DNA of 62,032 bases, taken from CALAEC01 sp050692915 (GTDB lineage: Bacteria > Actinomycetota > UBA4738 > CALAEC01). The notes beneath the pieces were generated by a model. That model was not told where the DNA came from, did no database searches, and saw only the letters and a list, made by a program, of their open reading frames with translations. The position numbers and the translations under genes were made by a program. Positions within the stretch are counted from its first letter, which is position 1. Each line of letters starts with the position of its first letter. The stretch covers positions 1 to 62,032 of the forward strand of contig JBOGVU010000007.1 of the NCBI GenBank assembly GCA_050692915.1, read 5' to 3'. Positions 26,347 to 34,210 of this stretch are shown here, in pieces.

Positions 26347-26376
26347 GGGTGTGCGGCTCGGCCCATGGCACTTCCC

Positions 26377-27204
26377 CTACGGCTTGTAGCTCAGGACCCG
26401 ACCCCACAGGCTCTTGGTGCCCCAGATCCCCTGACGGAGGCATTCCAGCTGAACGATCTGGCTGTGATCGACGAACAGGTTCACCTGGGGCCCGTAGTTC
26501 TTCACGTACCAGGCGAACACATCCGGGTCAGCGGCCTCGAACATCACATTCTCCAGCCCGAGCTCGGCCGCGATCATGCCGATCACGTCGGTCCTCCAGG
26601 TCCGAACGCTCTCGGTGATCCCCTCGGACTCGATCATGATCATGGGCACGCCGAGCTCCAGGCACCTGGTGGCCAGACGGATCAGCGAGCTGACGTCCCG
26701 GGTCCCCTCGGCCTCCAGCTCCTCCGGCGCGGTCGCCCCGCCGGCCCCGAACTGGATCCCCACCTCTGGCTTGGCCTTGAAGCCGGCCTTGTGGACGTGC
26801 TCCACCAGGCGGACGAAGTCGTCGGGAGGCATGGTGATGAACCCGTTCGAGACCTCCACGATGTCGAACCCGAGCTCCCGGCACTCGGCCAGGTACCGGT
26901 CCACGGCCTCGGTGCCCTGGGTCAGCACGTACTCGATGAACCCGCCCGTGGAGACCAGCACGTCGTGGTCGTGGCAGAGGTCGATGATCGCCTTGACCGC
27001 CCCTCGGGGCATCAGGGTGAACGACCCTCCGGCGAACTTCAGCGCGTCCACGTAGAACGCCATCGTCTCGAGGACGTCTTCGAGGTAGCGCGGCCCCATG
27101 GGCGTGTAGTAGGGTCCCCGGATCTCCGTGACCCCGGTCGCTCGAGGCTTCTGGGATCGGGCGTTCCTCCGCAGGAACGGGAACCCTCGCTCGTCACTGG
27201 TCAT
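26377..27204 (-). CDS. ComA/HSA32-type phosphosulfolactate synthase family protein
   Basis: The 275-residue TIM-barrel protein matches the ComA family: GPYYTPMGPRYLEDVLE, DALKFAGGSFTLMP, FDIVEVSNGFITMP, GFKAKPEVGIQFGAGG, MIMIESEGITE and FVDHSQIVQLECLR. In methanogens ComA joins sulfite and phosphoenolpyruvate to form phosphosulfolactate in coenzyme M synthesis; bacterial and plant relatives (HSA32, heat-stress associated) have uncertain reactions. Start ATG 27204 overlaps the PrpD stop (ATGACCAGTGA), so the genes are coupled. Substrate here is unproven. Confidence 0.7.
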   Translation of the reverse strand: MTSDERGFPFLRRNARSQKPRATGVTEIRGPYYTPMGPRYLEDVLETMAFYVDALKFAGGSFTLMPRGAVKAIIDLCHDHDVLVSTGGFIEYVLTQGTEAVDRYLAECRELGFDIVEVSNGFITMPPDDFVRLVEHVHKAGFKAKPEVGIQFGAGGATAPEELEAEGTRDVSSLIRLATRCLELGVPMIMIESEGITESVRTWRTDVIGMIAAELGLENVMFEAADPDVFAWYVKNYGPQVNLFVDHSQIVQLECLRQGIWGTKSLWGRVLSYKP

Positions 27205-28648
27205 GACTGATGCTCCTCTCCACATTCCCTGTGGCCCTGGCCCGGTCGCCGGCCAGCGCCAGGAGCGAAGTCAGATCCGACACCCGGGCCGATTCCAGCT
27301 CGCGGACCGTCTCCACGATCTCTCTCCGAAGGCCGGCCTCGGCGTACGGCTCGCTGAGCCGGTCGAACTTCGCCACGACGGTCTCCCACCGCATCGGCCG
27401 GGTGTGGAACCCCTCGTAGTCTGTCTTGTCGGCCTCCAGCGTGCGACCGTCGCGAAGTCGCACCGCCAGCCTGCAGGCGTGCTGGTCCGGGAACCGCTCG
27501 CTGAGCCGGTCGTCGGGCCGGACCGTCACCCGGCGGAGGAGGGACTGGGCGTCGCCGCCGGCGATGCGCTCGGGGGCGTACTGCTCCGGGAGGACCTGCC
27601 CGTCCAGGACGGCCACCGCCAGCAGGTAGGGGAGGGAATGGTCGGCCTCTTCCTTGGTGCGGACGGTGACCTTGGCCCCCTCCTCACCCCCTCCGATGAT
27701 GTCGTAGGCGACGTCGAAGATGTCGAGCTCGATCGTCTCGATGTCCTCGCCGGCGAAGCCATGCCGCTCCCGCAGCTCCAGCAGGCCCTCGAGGGCCGAC
27801 TGGGAGTGGATCTCCGCGTTGTACCGCTTGAGGATGGTCCGGGTGACCCGTTCCAGATCCTCCCGGGCCCAGTCGATGTCGAACGGTCCGGAGACGCTCT
27901 CCATGAACCCCTTGTTCCCTTCGAACACCTCGCCCGGGCCGGTGACGCCCCCCATCGCCAGGAATGTGGAGTGGAGCGCGTCGAACCCGGTGTGCGGCGC
28001 GGCCAGGCCCTTCCAGTTCGAGAGGGCCCCCGTCCGGGTGACCCGGAGGTCGATGCCGGTGGTGCCGGCGATGGCGATGGCATTGGTCGCCGTCTCCGCG
28101 TCCAGGCCCAGGGCTTTGGCCGCACCGGCGGCGGCGGCGAAGGCCATCTGGGTGGTGTGATCGAACCCCCGGGCCCGGACCGGGGCTTCGTCGGAGAGCC
28201 GGCACTGCACCTGGTAGGAGACGGCGAGGGCGGCCAGAAGGTCCCGACCGGTCGCTCCCGCGTACTCGGCCGCGGCCAGGACCGCCCCCAGGTTGTCGCT
28301 GGGGTGGCAGGTCTCACCGGGAGCCAGGTAGGAGTCGTTGAAGTCCAGGTATCGGACCAGGGCCCCGTTGTAGAGGGCGGCCCGATCCGGGCTGGTGCGT
28401 CCACCTCCGATCTGTGTGCACACCGGGTGCCCCCCGAACTCCTCGACCCGAGCACGGATGGCCCGGACCGGAGGGCCGGCCTGGGCTCCGATGGCACAGC
28501 CGAGGGCGTCGAGCACCCGCACCTTCAGCGCCCGGCGAGCCTCTTCCGACAGCTCCTCCCAGGAGGCTCGCCGAGCGAACCGAGCCAGGTCGCGGGCGAC
28601 GGTCATCGGTCGACCGGGCCTGGTCGCAGGTTCCTCACCGATTTCCAC
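27194..28648 (-). CDS. MmgE/PrpD-family protein (2-methylcitrate dehydratase-like)
   Basis: About 484 residues. Family features: VRVLDALGCAIGA, HPVCTQIGGGRTSPDRAALY, NGALVRYLDFNDSYLAPGE with CHPSDNLGAVLAAAE, and GGVTGPGEVFEGNKGF. PrpD dehydrates 2-methylcitrate, but many family members act on other tricarboxylates (iminodisuccinate epimerase, cis-aconitate decarboxylase). No prpB or prpC is nearby, so methylcitrate cycling is not supported by context. The start at ATG 28648 overlaps the zinc-ribbon stop by 14 bases; ATG 28606 (MTVARDLARF) is an alternative. Confidence 0.75.
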   Translation of the reverse strand: MEIGEEPATRPGRPMTVARDLARFARRASWEELSEEARRALKVRVLDALGCAIGAQAGPPVRAIRARVEEFGGHPVCTQIGGGRTSPDRAALYNGALVRYLDFNDSYLAPGETCHPSDNLGAVLAAAEYAGATGRDLLAALAVSYQVQCRLSDEAPVRARGFDHTTQMAFAAAAGAAKALGLDAETATNAIAIAGTTGIDLRVTRTGALSNWKGLAAPHTGFDALHSTFLAMGGVTGPGEVFEGNKGFMESVSGPFDIDWAREDLERVTRTILKRYNAEIHSQSALEGLLELRERHGFAGEDIETIELDIFDVAYDIIGGGEEGAKVTVRTKEEADHSLPYLLAVAVLDGQVLPEQYAPERIAGGDAQSLLRRVTVRPDDRLSERFPDQHACRLAVRLRDGRTLEADKTDYEGFHTRPMRWETVVAKFDRLSEPYAEAGLRREIVETVRELESARVSDLTSLLALAGDRARATGNVERSISHDQ

Positions 28649-28907
28649 TCGTCGCGAGGATCTCCGCCCGCCAGGCGCGCATGTTCTCGACGTTGGAGCG
28701 TGCCTCGGCGCCCTCCGCGCAGGTCTCCGGATCGTCGCAGTAGGCGTTGCCCTCGCCGGTGAAGAAGTTGAACCGACACTGGTCGCAGTAGACGTTCAGC
28801 TCCGCCGGGAGGTACGGGCAGTCATAGTAATGACATCCCTTCTGGCCCCCGTCGGTGGCGAAGTCGTACCCGCAACCGGGACAGCTCCGAAAGTCCAGCC
28901 AGCTCAC
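28635..28907 (-). CDS. Small zinc-ribbon protein
   Basis: The 90-residue protein has ten cysteines in CxxC-type pairs: CPGCGYDF, CHYYDCPYLP, YCDQCRFNFF and YCDDPETC. This suggests two zinc or iron-sulfur sites. GTG 28907 starts inside the SRPBCC stop (GTGA) behind GGAGGCGAG. Family not recognised; the operon position between SRPBCC and PrpD suggests a redox or structural partner. Confidence 0.6.
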   Translation of the reverse strand: MSWLDFRSCPGCGYDFATDGGQKGCHYYDCPYLPAELNVYCDQCRFNFFTGEGNAYCDDPETCAEGAEARSNVENMRAWRAEILATSGNR

Positions 28908-29401
28908 GTGTCTCGCCTCCTTCCTCCGTTTGGACCCGCCACCTGGGCAGGTGGGGGCATCCCCTCCACGATTGCCTCGGCCAGTCTGTCCACGAACCCC
29001 TTCACGCTCGACTCGGCGATCCTGTGCAGGAGTGCCCGATCCAGAGCCTGGCCGAGCTGTCCGAGGGGTGGGTGATACGAGCCCCGGAAGGCCAGGTGGC
29101 ACCGGTCGGGGCCCATGGCCGCGAGGGTAAGGTCGGCTTCCATCCGGGGGAACAAGCTGGGGGTCCCGGTCGCCTCCCAGAGCAGGGGGATGGTGACCTG
29201 GCCCCCACTGTCGAGCGGGGTCCCCAACTCGAGGCGGACCGTCTTCGCCAACCCCCCGCCGCTCAGGCGGGCCCTGATCTCCTCCCCCTGCCGGTAGGCC
29301 ACCGCCGCCGCCTCCGGGAGGTCCTCCACGGTGGCCAGCAGGGCCCGCCTCGCCACCTCGAACGGGGCCCGAGCCAGGGGAACGAAGTAGTAGACGAACA
29401 T
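28904..29401 (-). CDS. SRPBCC/START-like protein
   Basis: The 165-residue protein (start ATG 29401, MFVYYFVPLARAPFE) shows an SRPBCC-like pattern: an N-terminal strand, amphipathic helix, several strands (MEADLTLAAMG, HLAFRGSYHPPLG) and a long C-terminal helix (LGQALDRALLHRIAESSVKG), as in polyketide cyclase/lipid-transfer folds. Residues 1-40 match the hydrophobic pocket layout only loosely. It begins 6 nt after the predicted -10, so its transcript should be leaderless, and it leads the five-gene operon. Confidence 0.55.
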   Translation of the reverse strand: MFVYYFVPLARAPFEVARRALLATVEDLPEAAAVAYRQGEEIRARLSGGGLAKTVRLELGTPLDSGGQVTIPLLWEATGTPSLFPRMEADLTLAAMGPDRCHLAFRGSYHPPLGQLGQALDRALLHRIAESSVKGFVDRLAEAIVEGMPPPAQVAGPNGGRRRDT

Positions 29402-29407
29402 GGGGAT

Positions 29408-29473
29408 ATCGTGAGGCCTTCCTGGCCGGGGCCCCAGGGCCGAAGGACCCTGGTGGGAGGGGTCCAGTGGAAC
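29408..29473 (-). promoter_or_regulatory. Tandem regulon boxes and -10 for the SRPBCC-PrpD-exchanger operon
   Basis: Proximal GGGCCGAAGGACCC (29437-29450, perfect), distal GGGTCCAGTGGAAC (29460-29473, left half good), pitch 23 bp. -10 CACGAT at 29408-29413 after 23 nt; ATG 29401 follows 6 nt later. Confidence 0.8.
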
Positions 29474-29485
29474 GCGCGGCAAGGC

Positions 29486-29518
29486 GAGCGCCCGTGAACC
29501 GAATGCTCACGGGCGCTC
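29486..29518 (-). terminator. Terminator hairpin after hsp20
   Basis: A perfect 12-bp stem (GAGCGCCCGTGA at 29486-29497 with its complement at 29507-29518) and a 9-nt loop, 11 bases past the hsp20 stop. Confidence 0.8.
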
Positions 29519-29529
29519 CGTTCGGTCGG

Positions 29530-30018
29530 CTAGGCGGCCTTGACCTTCTTCCGCTTCTCGGTCCGAACCGGGATCGACTTCCCGGTGGGAGCTTCCACCG
29601 CGGCCGCGCCTCGGACCATCACCTCGAGCACGCCGTCCCGGTAGTCGGCTTTGATGTCGGCCTCCTTGGTCCCCTCGGGGACGGGGACGTGCCGGTCGAA
29701 GGCCCCGTAGCTGGCCTCGGCCCGGTAGAAGTCCTTCTCCTTCACTTCCTCGGTCCGCTTGCGCTCTCCCCGGATGATCAGCTCCCCCTTGGCCAGGGTG
29801 ACCTCGACGTCCTTGTCGGGATCGATCCCGGGCAGCTCCGCCTTCACCACCAGGTCTCCGTCCCGGACGAAGACGTCGGTGGAAGGGATGAAGGGCCGGC
29901 GAAGGCCGGCCGGAAGAGCGGGAAACGTGACCCAGCTCCGGGCTCCGAGGAAGGTCCGGAAGAGGTCGTCCAAGCGCCGCTCCAGGGCCCGCATCTCGTC
30001 CCACATGTCCAGCATCAT
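29530..30018 (-). CDS. Hsp20/alpha-crystallin small heat-shock protein
   Basis: The 162-residue chaperone has a short N-arm (WDEMRALERRLDDLF), an alpha-crystallin domain (~45-140: DVFVRDGDLVVKAELPGID, LIIRGERK, then the family signature DGVLEVMV) and a C-terminal tail with KSIPVR, the IxV/I-type anchoring motif. It holds unfolding proteins as oligomers in the cytoplasm. The same family includes HspX (Rv2031c), the best-known DosR target. Start ATG 30018 behind GAGGAGGTGAG. Monocistronic between box pair and terminator. Confidence 0.93.
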   Translation of the reverse strand: MMLDMWDEMRALERRLDDLFRTFLGARSWVTFPALPAGLRRPFIPSTDVFVRDGDLVVKAELPGIDPDKDVEVTLAKGELIIRGERKRTEEVKEKDFYRAEASYGAFDRHVPVPEGTKEADIKADYRDGVLEVMVRGAAAVEAPTGKSIPVRTEKRKKVKAA

Positions 30019-30041
30019 GTCTCACCTCCTCTCTGCCGCCG

Positions 30042-30107
30042 ACGCTACCGCCGCCCCTCCCCCCGCCCTAGGGGCGAAGGGCCCACCGGAACCGGGACCC
30101 GCGCCCC
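30042..30107 (-). promoter_or_regulatory. Tandem regulon boxes and -10 for hsp20
   Basis: Proximal GGGGCGAAGGGCCC (30071-30084, perfect), distal GGGACCCGCGCCCC (30094-30107, GC centre), pitch 23 bp. -10 TAGCGT at 30042-30047 after 23 nt. Confidence 0.8.
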
Positions 30108-30137
30108 CTCGAGGGGACGGGGTCCCGGCCGGGCAGA

Positions 30138-30851
30138 TCACGCTAGGGGAGGGACGGGCCAGGCGGCGGACTCCTCGTCATCCACCTCGAAACCCAGCTC
30201 GCTCTCGACCGCCACCACGCCGTCGATTCGCTGAACCAGGTCCACGGTGAGGGCGATCTCGCTCCGCTTCGTCACCCGGCCTTCCAGTCGGACCACCCCG
30301 TTCCGGACCGACACCTGGACGGCATCCGGATCGATCCTCAGGGGGAGGGCCAGCGCGTCCTGGGCCTCGGCGCGGATCTCCTCGTCGGACCGGAGGTACA
30401 CCTTGATCAGGTCGGCCCGGCTGACGATCCCTACCAGCCGACCACGGTCGTCGACCACCGGCAGCCGTTTCACGCCTCGCCCGTGCATGGTCCGCGCGGC
30501 CTCGGACAGCGGGGTCGTGGCAGCGACCGTGATCGCCGGGGCGGTCATGAGCTCCCCGGCGAGCTTCGCCGCCGCCTTGGCCCGCTCCCGGCGGCGCCGT
30601 CGGCGCTCGAAGACCGGGGGGATCTCCGCGGCCAGCCCCTCCTCCTTCAGCATCAGGTCCGCCTCGGAGACAATCCCCTCCACCCCATCATCGGGACCGA
30701 GGACCGGGAGCGCGCTCACGCCTCGGGCGCGCATGAGCCACGCGACATCCTTGAAAGGATCCGATTCCCGGACCGCCACGACGTCGCGGGTCATCACATC
30801 GGCCACGGTTCGTCGCACGTCGATCACCCTCTCGAATCGGATCGGGTCCAC
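30138..30851 (-). CDS. CBS-BON protein 1
   Basis: About 237 residues: CBS 1 (VMTRDVVAVRESDPFKDVAW, SALPVLGPDDGVEGIVSEAD), a basic linker (RRRRRRERAKAA), CBS 2 (LMTAPAITVAATTPLSEAAR, RLPVVDDRGRLVGIVSRADL) and a BON domain (~165-225: VQVSVRNGVVRLEGRV, DGVVAVESEL). CBS pairs sense adenylates, while BON domains associate with membranes or ligands. The GTG start at 30851 lies inside the preceding gene; GTG 30818 behind GAGAGGG is a plausible alternative. Third gene of the CBS operon. Confidence 0.8.
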   Translation of the reverse strand: MDPIRFERVIDVRRTVADVMTRDVVAVRESDPFKDVAWLMRARGVSALPVLGPDDGVEGIVSEADLMLKEEGLAAEIPPVFERRRRRRERAKAAAKLAGELMTAPAITVAATTPLSEAARTMHGRGVKRLPVVDDRGRLVGIVSRADLIKVYLRSDEEIRAEAQDALALPLRIDPDAVQVSVRNGVVRLEGRVTKRSEIALTVDLVQRIDGVVAVESELGFEVDDEESAAWPVPPLA

Positions 30852-31570
30852 GCTCGTGCCGGCGGGACGGGCCCCCGGACCGTGGGGCCGAACGAGCGGA
30901 CGTCCCGGTCCTCGCGCCGGTGGGTAAGCTCATCGACGACGCCCACCACCCCGTCAACGCGGTCCACCAGGTCCACCAGGATGTCCTTGGTGCTCCGGAG
31001 GTCCACCTGGCCGGTCAGCCGAACGATCCCCCGCTCCACCTCGACGTGGATGGGGAGCGGATCGAGCCACATCGTTCCCACGATGACCTCGTCCACGACC
31101 TCCCTGCGGATGTCCTCGTCGCTCCTCAGGAACGGCTCCAGCAGGTCCCCCCTGCTGACGACCCCGACGATCCGCCCGTCGTCATCGACCACGGGGAGCC
31201 GCTTCACCCCCGCCCGCAGCAGCCGGACCACGGCCTCCCGGACCGGGGTCTGGGGCCCCACCGTGACGACCTCCCGGGTCATCAGGTCCCGGGCCCGGAG
31301 GTCGGGGGCCACCCGCTCGATCTCGGCCAGCCGCTTCCGATCGATGAACCATTCCAGGAACCGGCTCCGCCGCTTCGGCTCCCGCTCCTTCTCGCTCCAC
31401 AGGAGGTCGGCCTCGGTGACGATGCCCACGAGCCTTCGGTCCTCGTCCACGATCGGGATCCCGCTGATCCGGTGCTCGGACATGAGCCTGGTCAGCTCCT
31501 TGAACGGGGTCTCTGGGGACGCCGTCACCACCTCGGGGGTCATCACGCTCTCCACCTTGAGCTTCCTCAT
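30824..31570 (-). CDS. CBS-BON protein 2
   Basis: The 248-residue protein has the same order as CBS-BON 1: CBS 1 (VMTPEVVTASPETPFKELTR, SGIPIVDEDRRLVGIVTEAD), a linker with SRFLEWFIDRKRLAE, CBS 2 (LMTREVVTVGPQTPVREAVV, KRLPVVDDDGRIVGVVSRGD) and BON (~165-220, IHVEVERGIVRLTGQV). The C-terminal 25 residues overlap the start of the next gene. It begins 26 bp after the CBS gene upstream. Confidence 0.82.
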   Translation of the reverse strand: MRKLKVESVMTPEVVTASPETPFKELTRLMSEHRISGIPIVDEDRRLVGIVTEADLLWSEKEREPKRRSRFLEWFIDRKRLAEIERVAPDLRARDLMTREVVTVGPQTPVREAVVRLLRAGVKRLPVVDDDGRIVGVVSRGDLLEPFLRSDEDIRREVVDEVIVGTMWLDPLPIHVEVERGIVRLTGQVDLRSTKDILVDLVDRVDGVVGVVDELTHRREDRDVRSFGPTVRGPVPPARAWTRSDSRG

Positions 31571-31595
31571 GACTGGATCACCTTCCCTCCGTCTC

Positions 31596-32120
31596 CTAGT
31601 CGGGACCCATCCGAGGGCGCGGCGTTTCCTCCTCCTGCCCGCGGTAGCGGCGGGCCATTGCCCGGATCACGTCGTCCCTCGCCAGGATGCCGACCGGCCG
31701 CCCCGTGTCGTCCACGACCGAGAGCCGGTTCACGCCCGATCGCTCCATGACCTCCACGGCCCGGACCAGGGGCCAGTCGCTCGAAACCAACATCGGCGGC
31801 CGGCTCATGACCTCGTCGACCGTCACGTCCCGCAGTCGCCCCTCGAACCGCAGAAACGGCCCCGAGGCGAGGGCCGGCGCTATCCCCGCACGAGCGGCGA
31901 GATCGCGGAGCGTGATGACCCCGACCACCCGTCCGTCTCGGATCACCGGGGCGCCGCTCACCCCCCGCCGCTCCAGGTCCCGGGCGGTCGTCTGGCAATC
32001 CGTCGAGGCTTCGACGGTGACCACCGAGGCCGTCATGGCCTCGCCGACGGTGCCCAGGACCCGCGTGAGGCTCTCGCTGTTCTGGCCCACCGGTTCCTGT
32101 TGAAGCTGACGGCTGTGCAT
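31596..32120 (-). CDS. CBS-pair protein leading the CBS operon
   Basis: The 174-residue protein has two CBS domains: AMTASVVTVEASTDCQTTAR with SGAPVIRDGRVVGVITLRDL, and VMSRPPMLVSSDWPLVRAVE with NRLSVVDDTGRPVGILARDD. There is no BON domain. Start ATG 32120 behind AGGGAGAG, ~17 nt after the predicted transcription start. First gene of a three-gene CBS operon. Confidence 0.8.
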   Translation of the reverse strand: MHSRQLQQEPVGQNSESLTRVLGTVGEAMTASVVTVEASTDCQTTARDLERRGVSGAPVIRDGRVVGVITLRDLAARAGIAPALASGPFLRFEGRLRDVTVDEVMSRPPMLVSSDWPLVRAVEVMERSGVNRLSVVDDTGRPVGILARDDVIRAMARRYRGQEEETPRPRMGPD

Positions 32121-32143
32121 CCGGACTCTCCCTTCTCGAGACC

Positions 32144-32209
32144 AGCATGCCGGGCTGCGGGGAGCGGGGGGAAGGGCAAAGGTCCCGGTACCGGTGGGTC
32201 GTCCGGACC
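32144..32209 (-). promoter_or_regulatory. Tandem regulon boxes and -10 for the CBS operon
   Basis: Proximal AGGGCAAAGGTCCC (32173-32186), distal GGGTCGTCCGGACC (32196-32209), one mismatch each, pitch 23 bp. -10 CATGCT at 32144-32149 after 23 nt. The rightward position (32233-32238) has no -10, so control of the lipoprotein gene is not supported. Confidence 0.75.
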
Positions 32210-32263
32210 GTCAAGCCAACCTCGGCCCCCGCTGGCCTCGTGACGACCGAGGGGGGTGACGTG

Positions 32264-33190
32264 ATGCGGAGTCGAGGGACCGTCGAGTCCCGGCCAAGGG
32301 TGGTTGGCGGCATCGTCGCGCTCGTGACGGTGGGGGCGGCGGTCGCGGTGGCGTGCGCGCGGGCTCCCCAAGAACCGCCCCGGGCCGGCCCCCCACCCGA
32401 GAGCCCGACGCCCACGGTGGCCCTTCCGATGACCAAGGTCACGATCTACTACCTCATCGACTTCGGGGGCCGGATGTGGCTGGCACCGGAGCGCCACGAG
32501 GTCGCAGAGCAGCCTCGGACCTGTCGGGCGGCCCTGGAGGAGTTCGTCCGGGGAGAGCCCCAGGACCCCGATCACCTCACCCCGATCCCGGCCGCCGCCC
32601 GGATCCTCGATCTGACCATCACGGACGGCCTGACCACCGTGGATTGGAGCGCCGAGGTCCTGGAGGCCACGACGGGGAGCGAGGGAGAGGCCCTGGGGAT
32701 CCAGTCGATCGTGTGGACCCTCACCGAGTTCCTGACCGTGGACCGGGTGCGCTTCACCGTCGAAGGCAAGGTGGAGGGGACGGCCTCCAACGGTCGGCCC
32801 ATCCAGGACTGGTGGGGCCACGTGGGACTGCACGAACAGCCGTTCGGTCGAGCGAAGGCGATCGAGGTTCTCGAGCCGATCACGGTGTGGAGCCCGGCCG
32901 ACGGCGCCGCCGTGGGGCAAACGTTCCGAGTCGTCGGCGAGGCTTCGACGTTCGAGGCCAACGTCCCGATCCGGATCTTCGACGCCGGGGGGGCGCTGGT
33001 CCAGACCGAGGTGGCCACGGCCACCGAGGGCGGTCCGGGGCGGGGCACCTTCGACATCCAGATCACGATCGAGAGCCTTCCCCCCTCACCGGAGACGTGG
33101 CGCCTGGAGGCCTACGAGGTGAACCAGGAGACGGGAGCGGACTTCTTCGTAGAGAGCCGGCGGATCGAGGTCGAGGCCGCCACCGCGTGA
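32264..33190 (+). CDS. GerMN/Gmad2-domain lipoprotein-like protein
   Basis: The 308-residue protein has a signal-type N-terminus (VGGIVALVTVGAAVAVACA) with a lipobox-like AVAC. A GerMN domain follows (~55-180: TIYYLIDFGGRMWLAPERHE, TVDWSAEVLEATTG, IVWTLTEFLTVDRVRFTVEG), then a Gmad2 immunoglobulin-like domain (~205-305: ITVWSPADGAAVGQTFRVVG, ANVPIRIFDAGGALVQTEVA). Such proteins sit on the outer face of the membrane in actinobacteria and firmicutes. ATG 32264 behind GAGGGGGGTGA. It diverges from the CBS operon. Confidence 0.75.
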   Translation: MRSRGTVESRPRVVGGIVALVTVGAAVAVACARAPQEPPRAGPPPESPTPTVALPMTKVTIYYLIDFGGRMWLAPERHEVAEQPRTCRAALEEFVRGEPQDPDHLTPIPAAARILDLTITDGLTTVDWSAEVLEATTGSEGEALGIQSIVWTLTEFLTVDRVRFTVEGKVEGTASNGRPIQDWWGHVGLHEQPFGRAKAIEVLEPITVWSPADGAAVGQTFRVVGEASTFEANVPIRIFDAGGALVQTEVATATEGGPGRGTFDIQITIESLPPSPETWRLEAYEVNQETGADFFVESRRIEVEAATA

Positions 33191-33199
33191 GGGCCGGGA

Positions 33200-34183
33200 T
33201 CAGGCTGGACGAACCTTTCTCCGCGGGCTCTCCTCTTCCGCGCTTCGCAGGACGAGCCACTGCTCCGCGATCCTTCGGTCGACGCTCATCAGCCTGGTGT
33301 GGCCTCCGGGCGTGCCCGCGTTGCCCTCCCAGCGGACCAGGACGGTGGGGTCCTCCCCGGTGATCTCCACGTTGAGGGGATGCATGCGCAGCAGGGGAGT
33401 CCTCCCCAGATACGACAGGATGGCCTCCCGGCCCGCGTACGTAACCCCACCCACGTGCAGGTGTGACTTCGGAGCGTAGAGTTCAGACGCTTCCGCCGGG
33501 TCACCGGCCTCCATCCGGTCCACCCAGTCCCGCGCCACGACCATCCCCGCGAGACCCACCTCGACGGGACCGGGACCCGCCGTAACCTCCGGAGCCTCGG
33601 GCACACTCAGTCCAGAGGGCACGATCTCCCTCCCCTCGTACGCGTCAGTCACCGCCCTGGTGAGCTCGTCTCGCCGGACGGGCCATCCGATCGTCCGCAC
33701 GCCGCTCTCCGCATACGGGCGAACCACCTGGGCGTAAGGGCCGAAGGCCACGACGGGCTTCCCCAGCCCCGTGTAGTAGCTCACCAGCTCCTCACAGGCG
33801 GTTCCCTCTCCGGCGACCTCGCTGTCGAGATCGAGGTCGAGAACCACCACATCGGCCGCCTCCGCCAGCGGGCAGGGGCCGCCCTGGCCCCCCGCGCACC
33901 GGTACCGGGGGGCTCGTGGGCCGGGGCAGAACAGCACTTCCGCCCCCGTGCCAGCCAGCCACCGTCGAAGGAGCTCGCGATCCTCGCGGTCGGGCTCCAC
34001 CACGAGGACCAGCGGTGCCCCCCACGTGTCGTCCTTCCTTGCGCCCACCGGTCCCACCTCCTCGCCCTCATCCTCCGCCGCCTCCCAGGCCTTGAGGAGG
34101 GACCATCGGCCCGCCCCTGGAGAGCCGTCTGGCTCCACAGGCCCATCTGGCATCCCGACACGGGGCCGAGGCGAAGGCCCCAC
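33200..34183 (-). CDS. Receiver-like domain fused to SnoaL-like domain
   Basis: About 317-327 residues. Residues ~45-190 resemble a response-regulator receiver fold (PLVLVVEPDREDRELLRRWL, then VVVLDLDLD in the place of the phospho-Asp strand, GKPVVAFG and VRTIGWPVRRDELTRAV). Residues ~215-325 are a SnoaL/NTF2-like domain (RDWVDRMEAGDPAEASELYA, HLHVGGVTYAGREAILSYLG). No DNA-binding domain, so it is not the regulon's transcription factor. The start is uncertain: GTG 34183 or ATG 34153. Last gene of the USP/GH65 operon. Confidence 0.6.
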   Translation of the reverse strand: MGPSPRPRVGMPDGPVEPDGSPGAGRWSLLKAWEAAEDEGEEVGPVGARKDDTWGAPLVLVVEPDREDRELLRRWLAGTGAEVLFCPGPRAPRYRCAGGQGGPCPLAEAADVVVLDLDLDSEVAGEGTACEELVSYYTGLGKPVVAFGPYAQVVRPYAESGVRTIGWPVRRDELTRAVTDAYEGREIVPSGLSVPEAPEVTAGPGPVEVGLAGMVVARDWVDRMEAGDPAEASELYAPKSHLHVGGVTYAGREAILSYLGRTPLLRMHPLNVEITGEDPTVLVRWEGNAGTPGGHTRLMSVDRRIAEQWLVLRSAEEESPRRKVRPA

Positions 34184-34210
34184 GAGACAGGGTCGTCCGG
34201 CCGTTCCGGG

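Noticed and set aside
30885..30898. GGGCCGAACGAGCG upstream of CBS-BON 1
   Set aside because: The right half is broken, no partner box lies at 23 bp, and the expected -10 position reads CGGCAC.
34168..34203. Box-like pair GAGGCGAAGGCCCC / GGGTCGTCCGGCCG between the USP and receiver-SnoaL genes
   Set aside because: The pitch is 22 bp, not 23, and no nANNNT hexamer is found at 22-24 nt on either side; the genes are probably read through from 38634.
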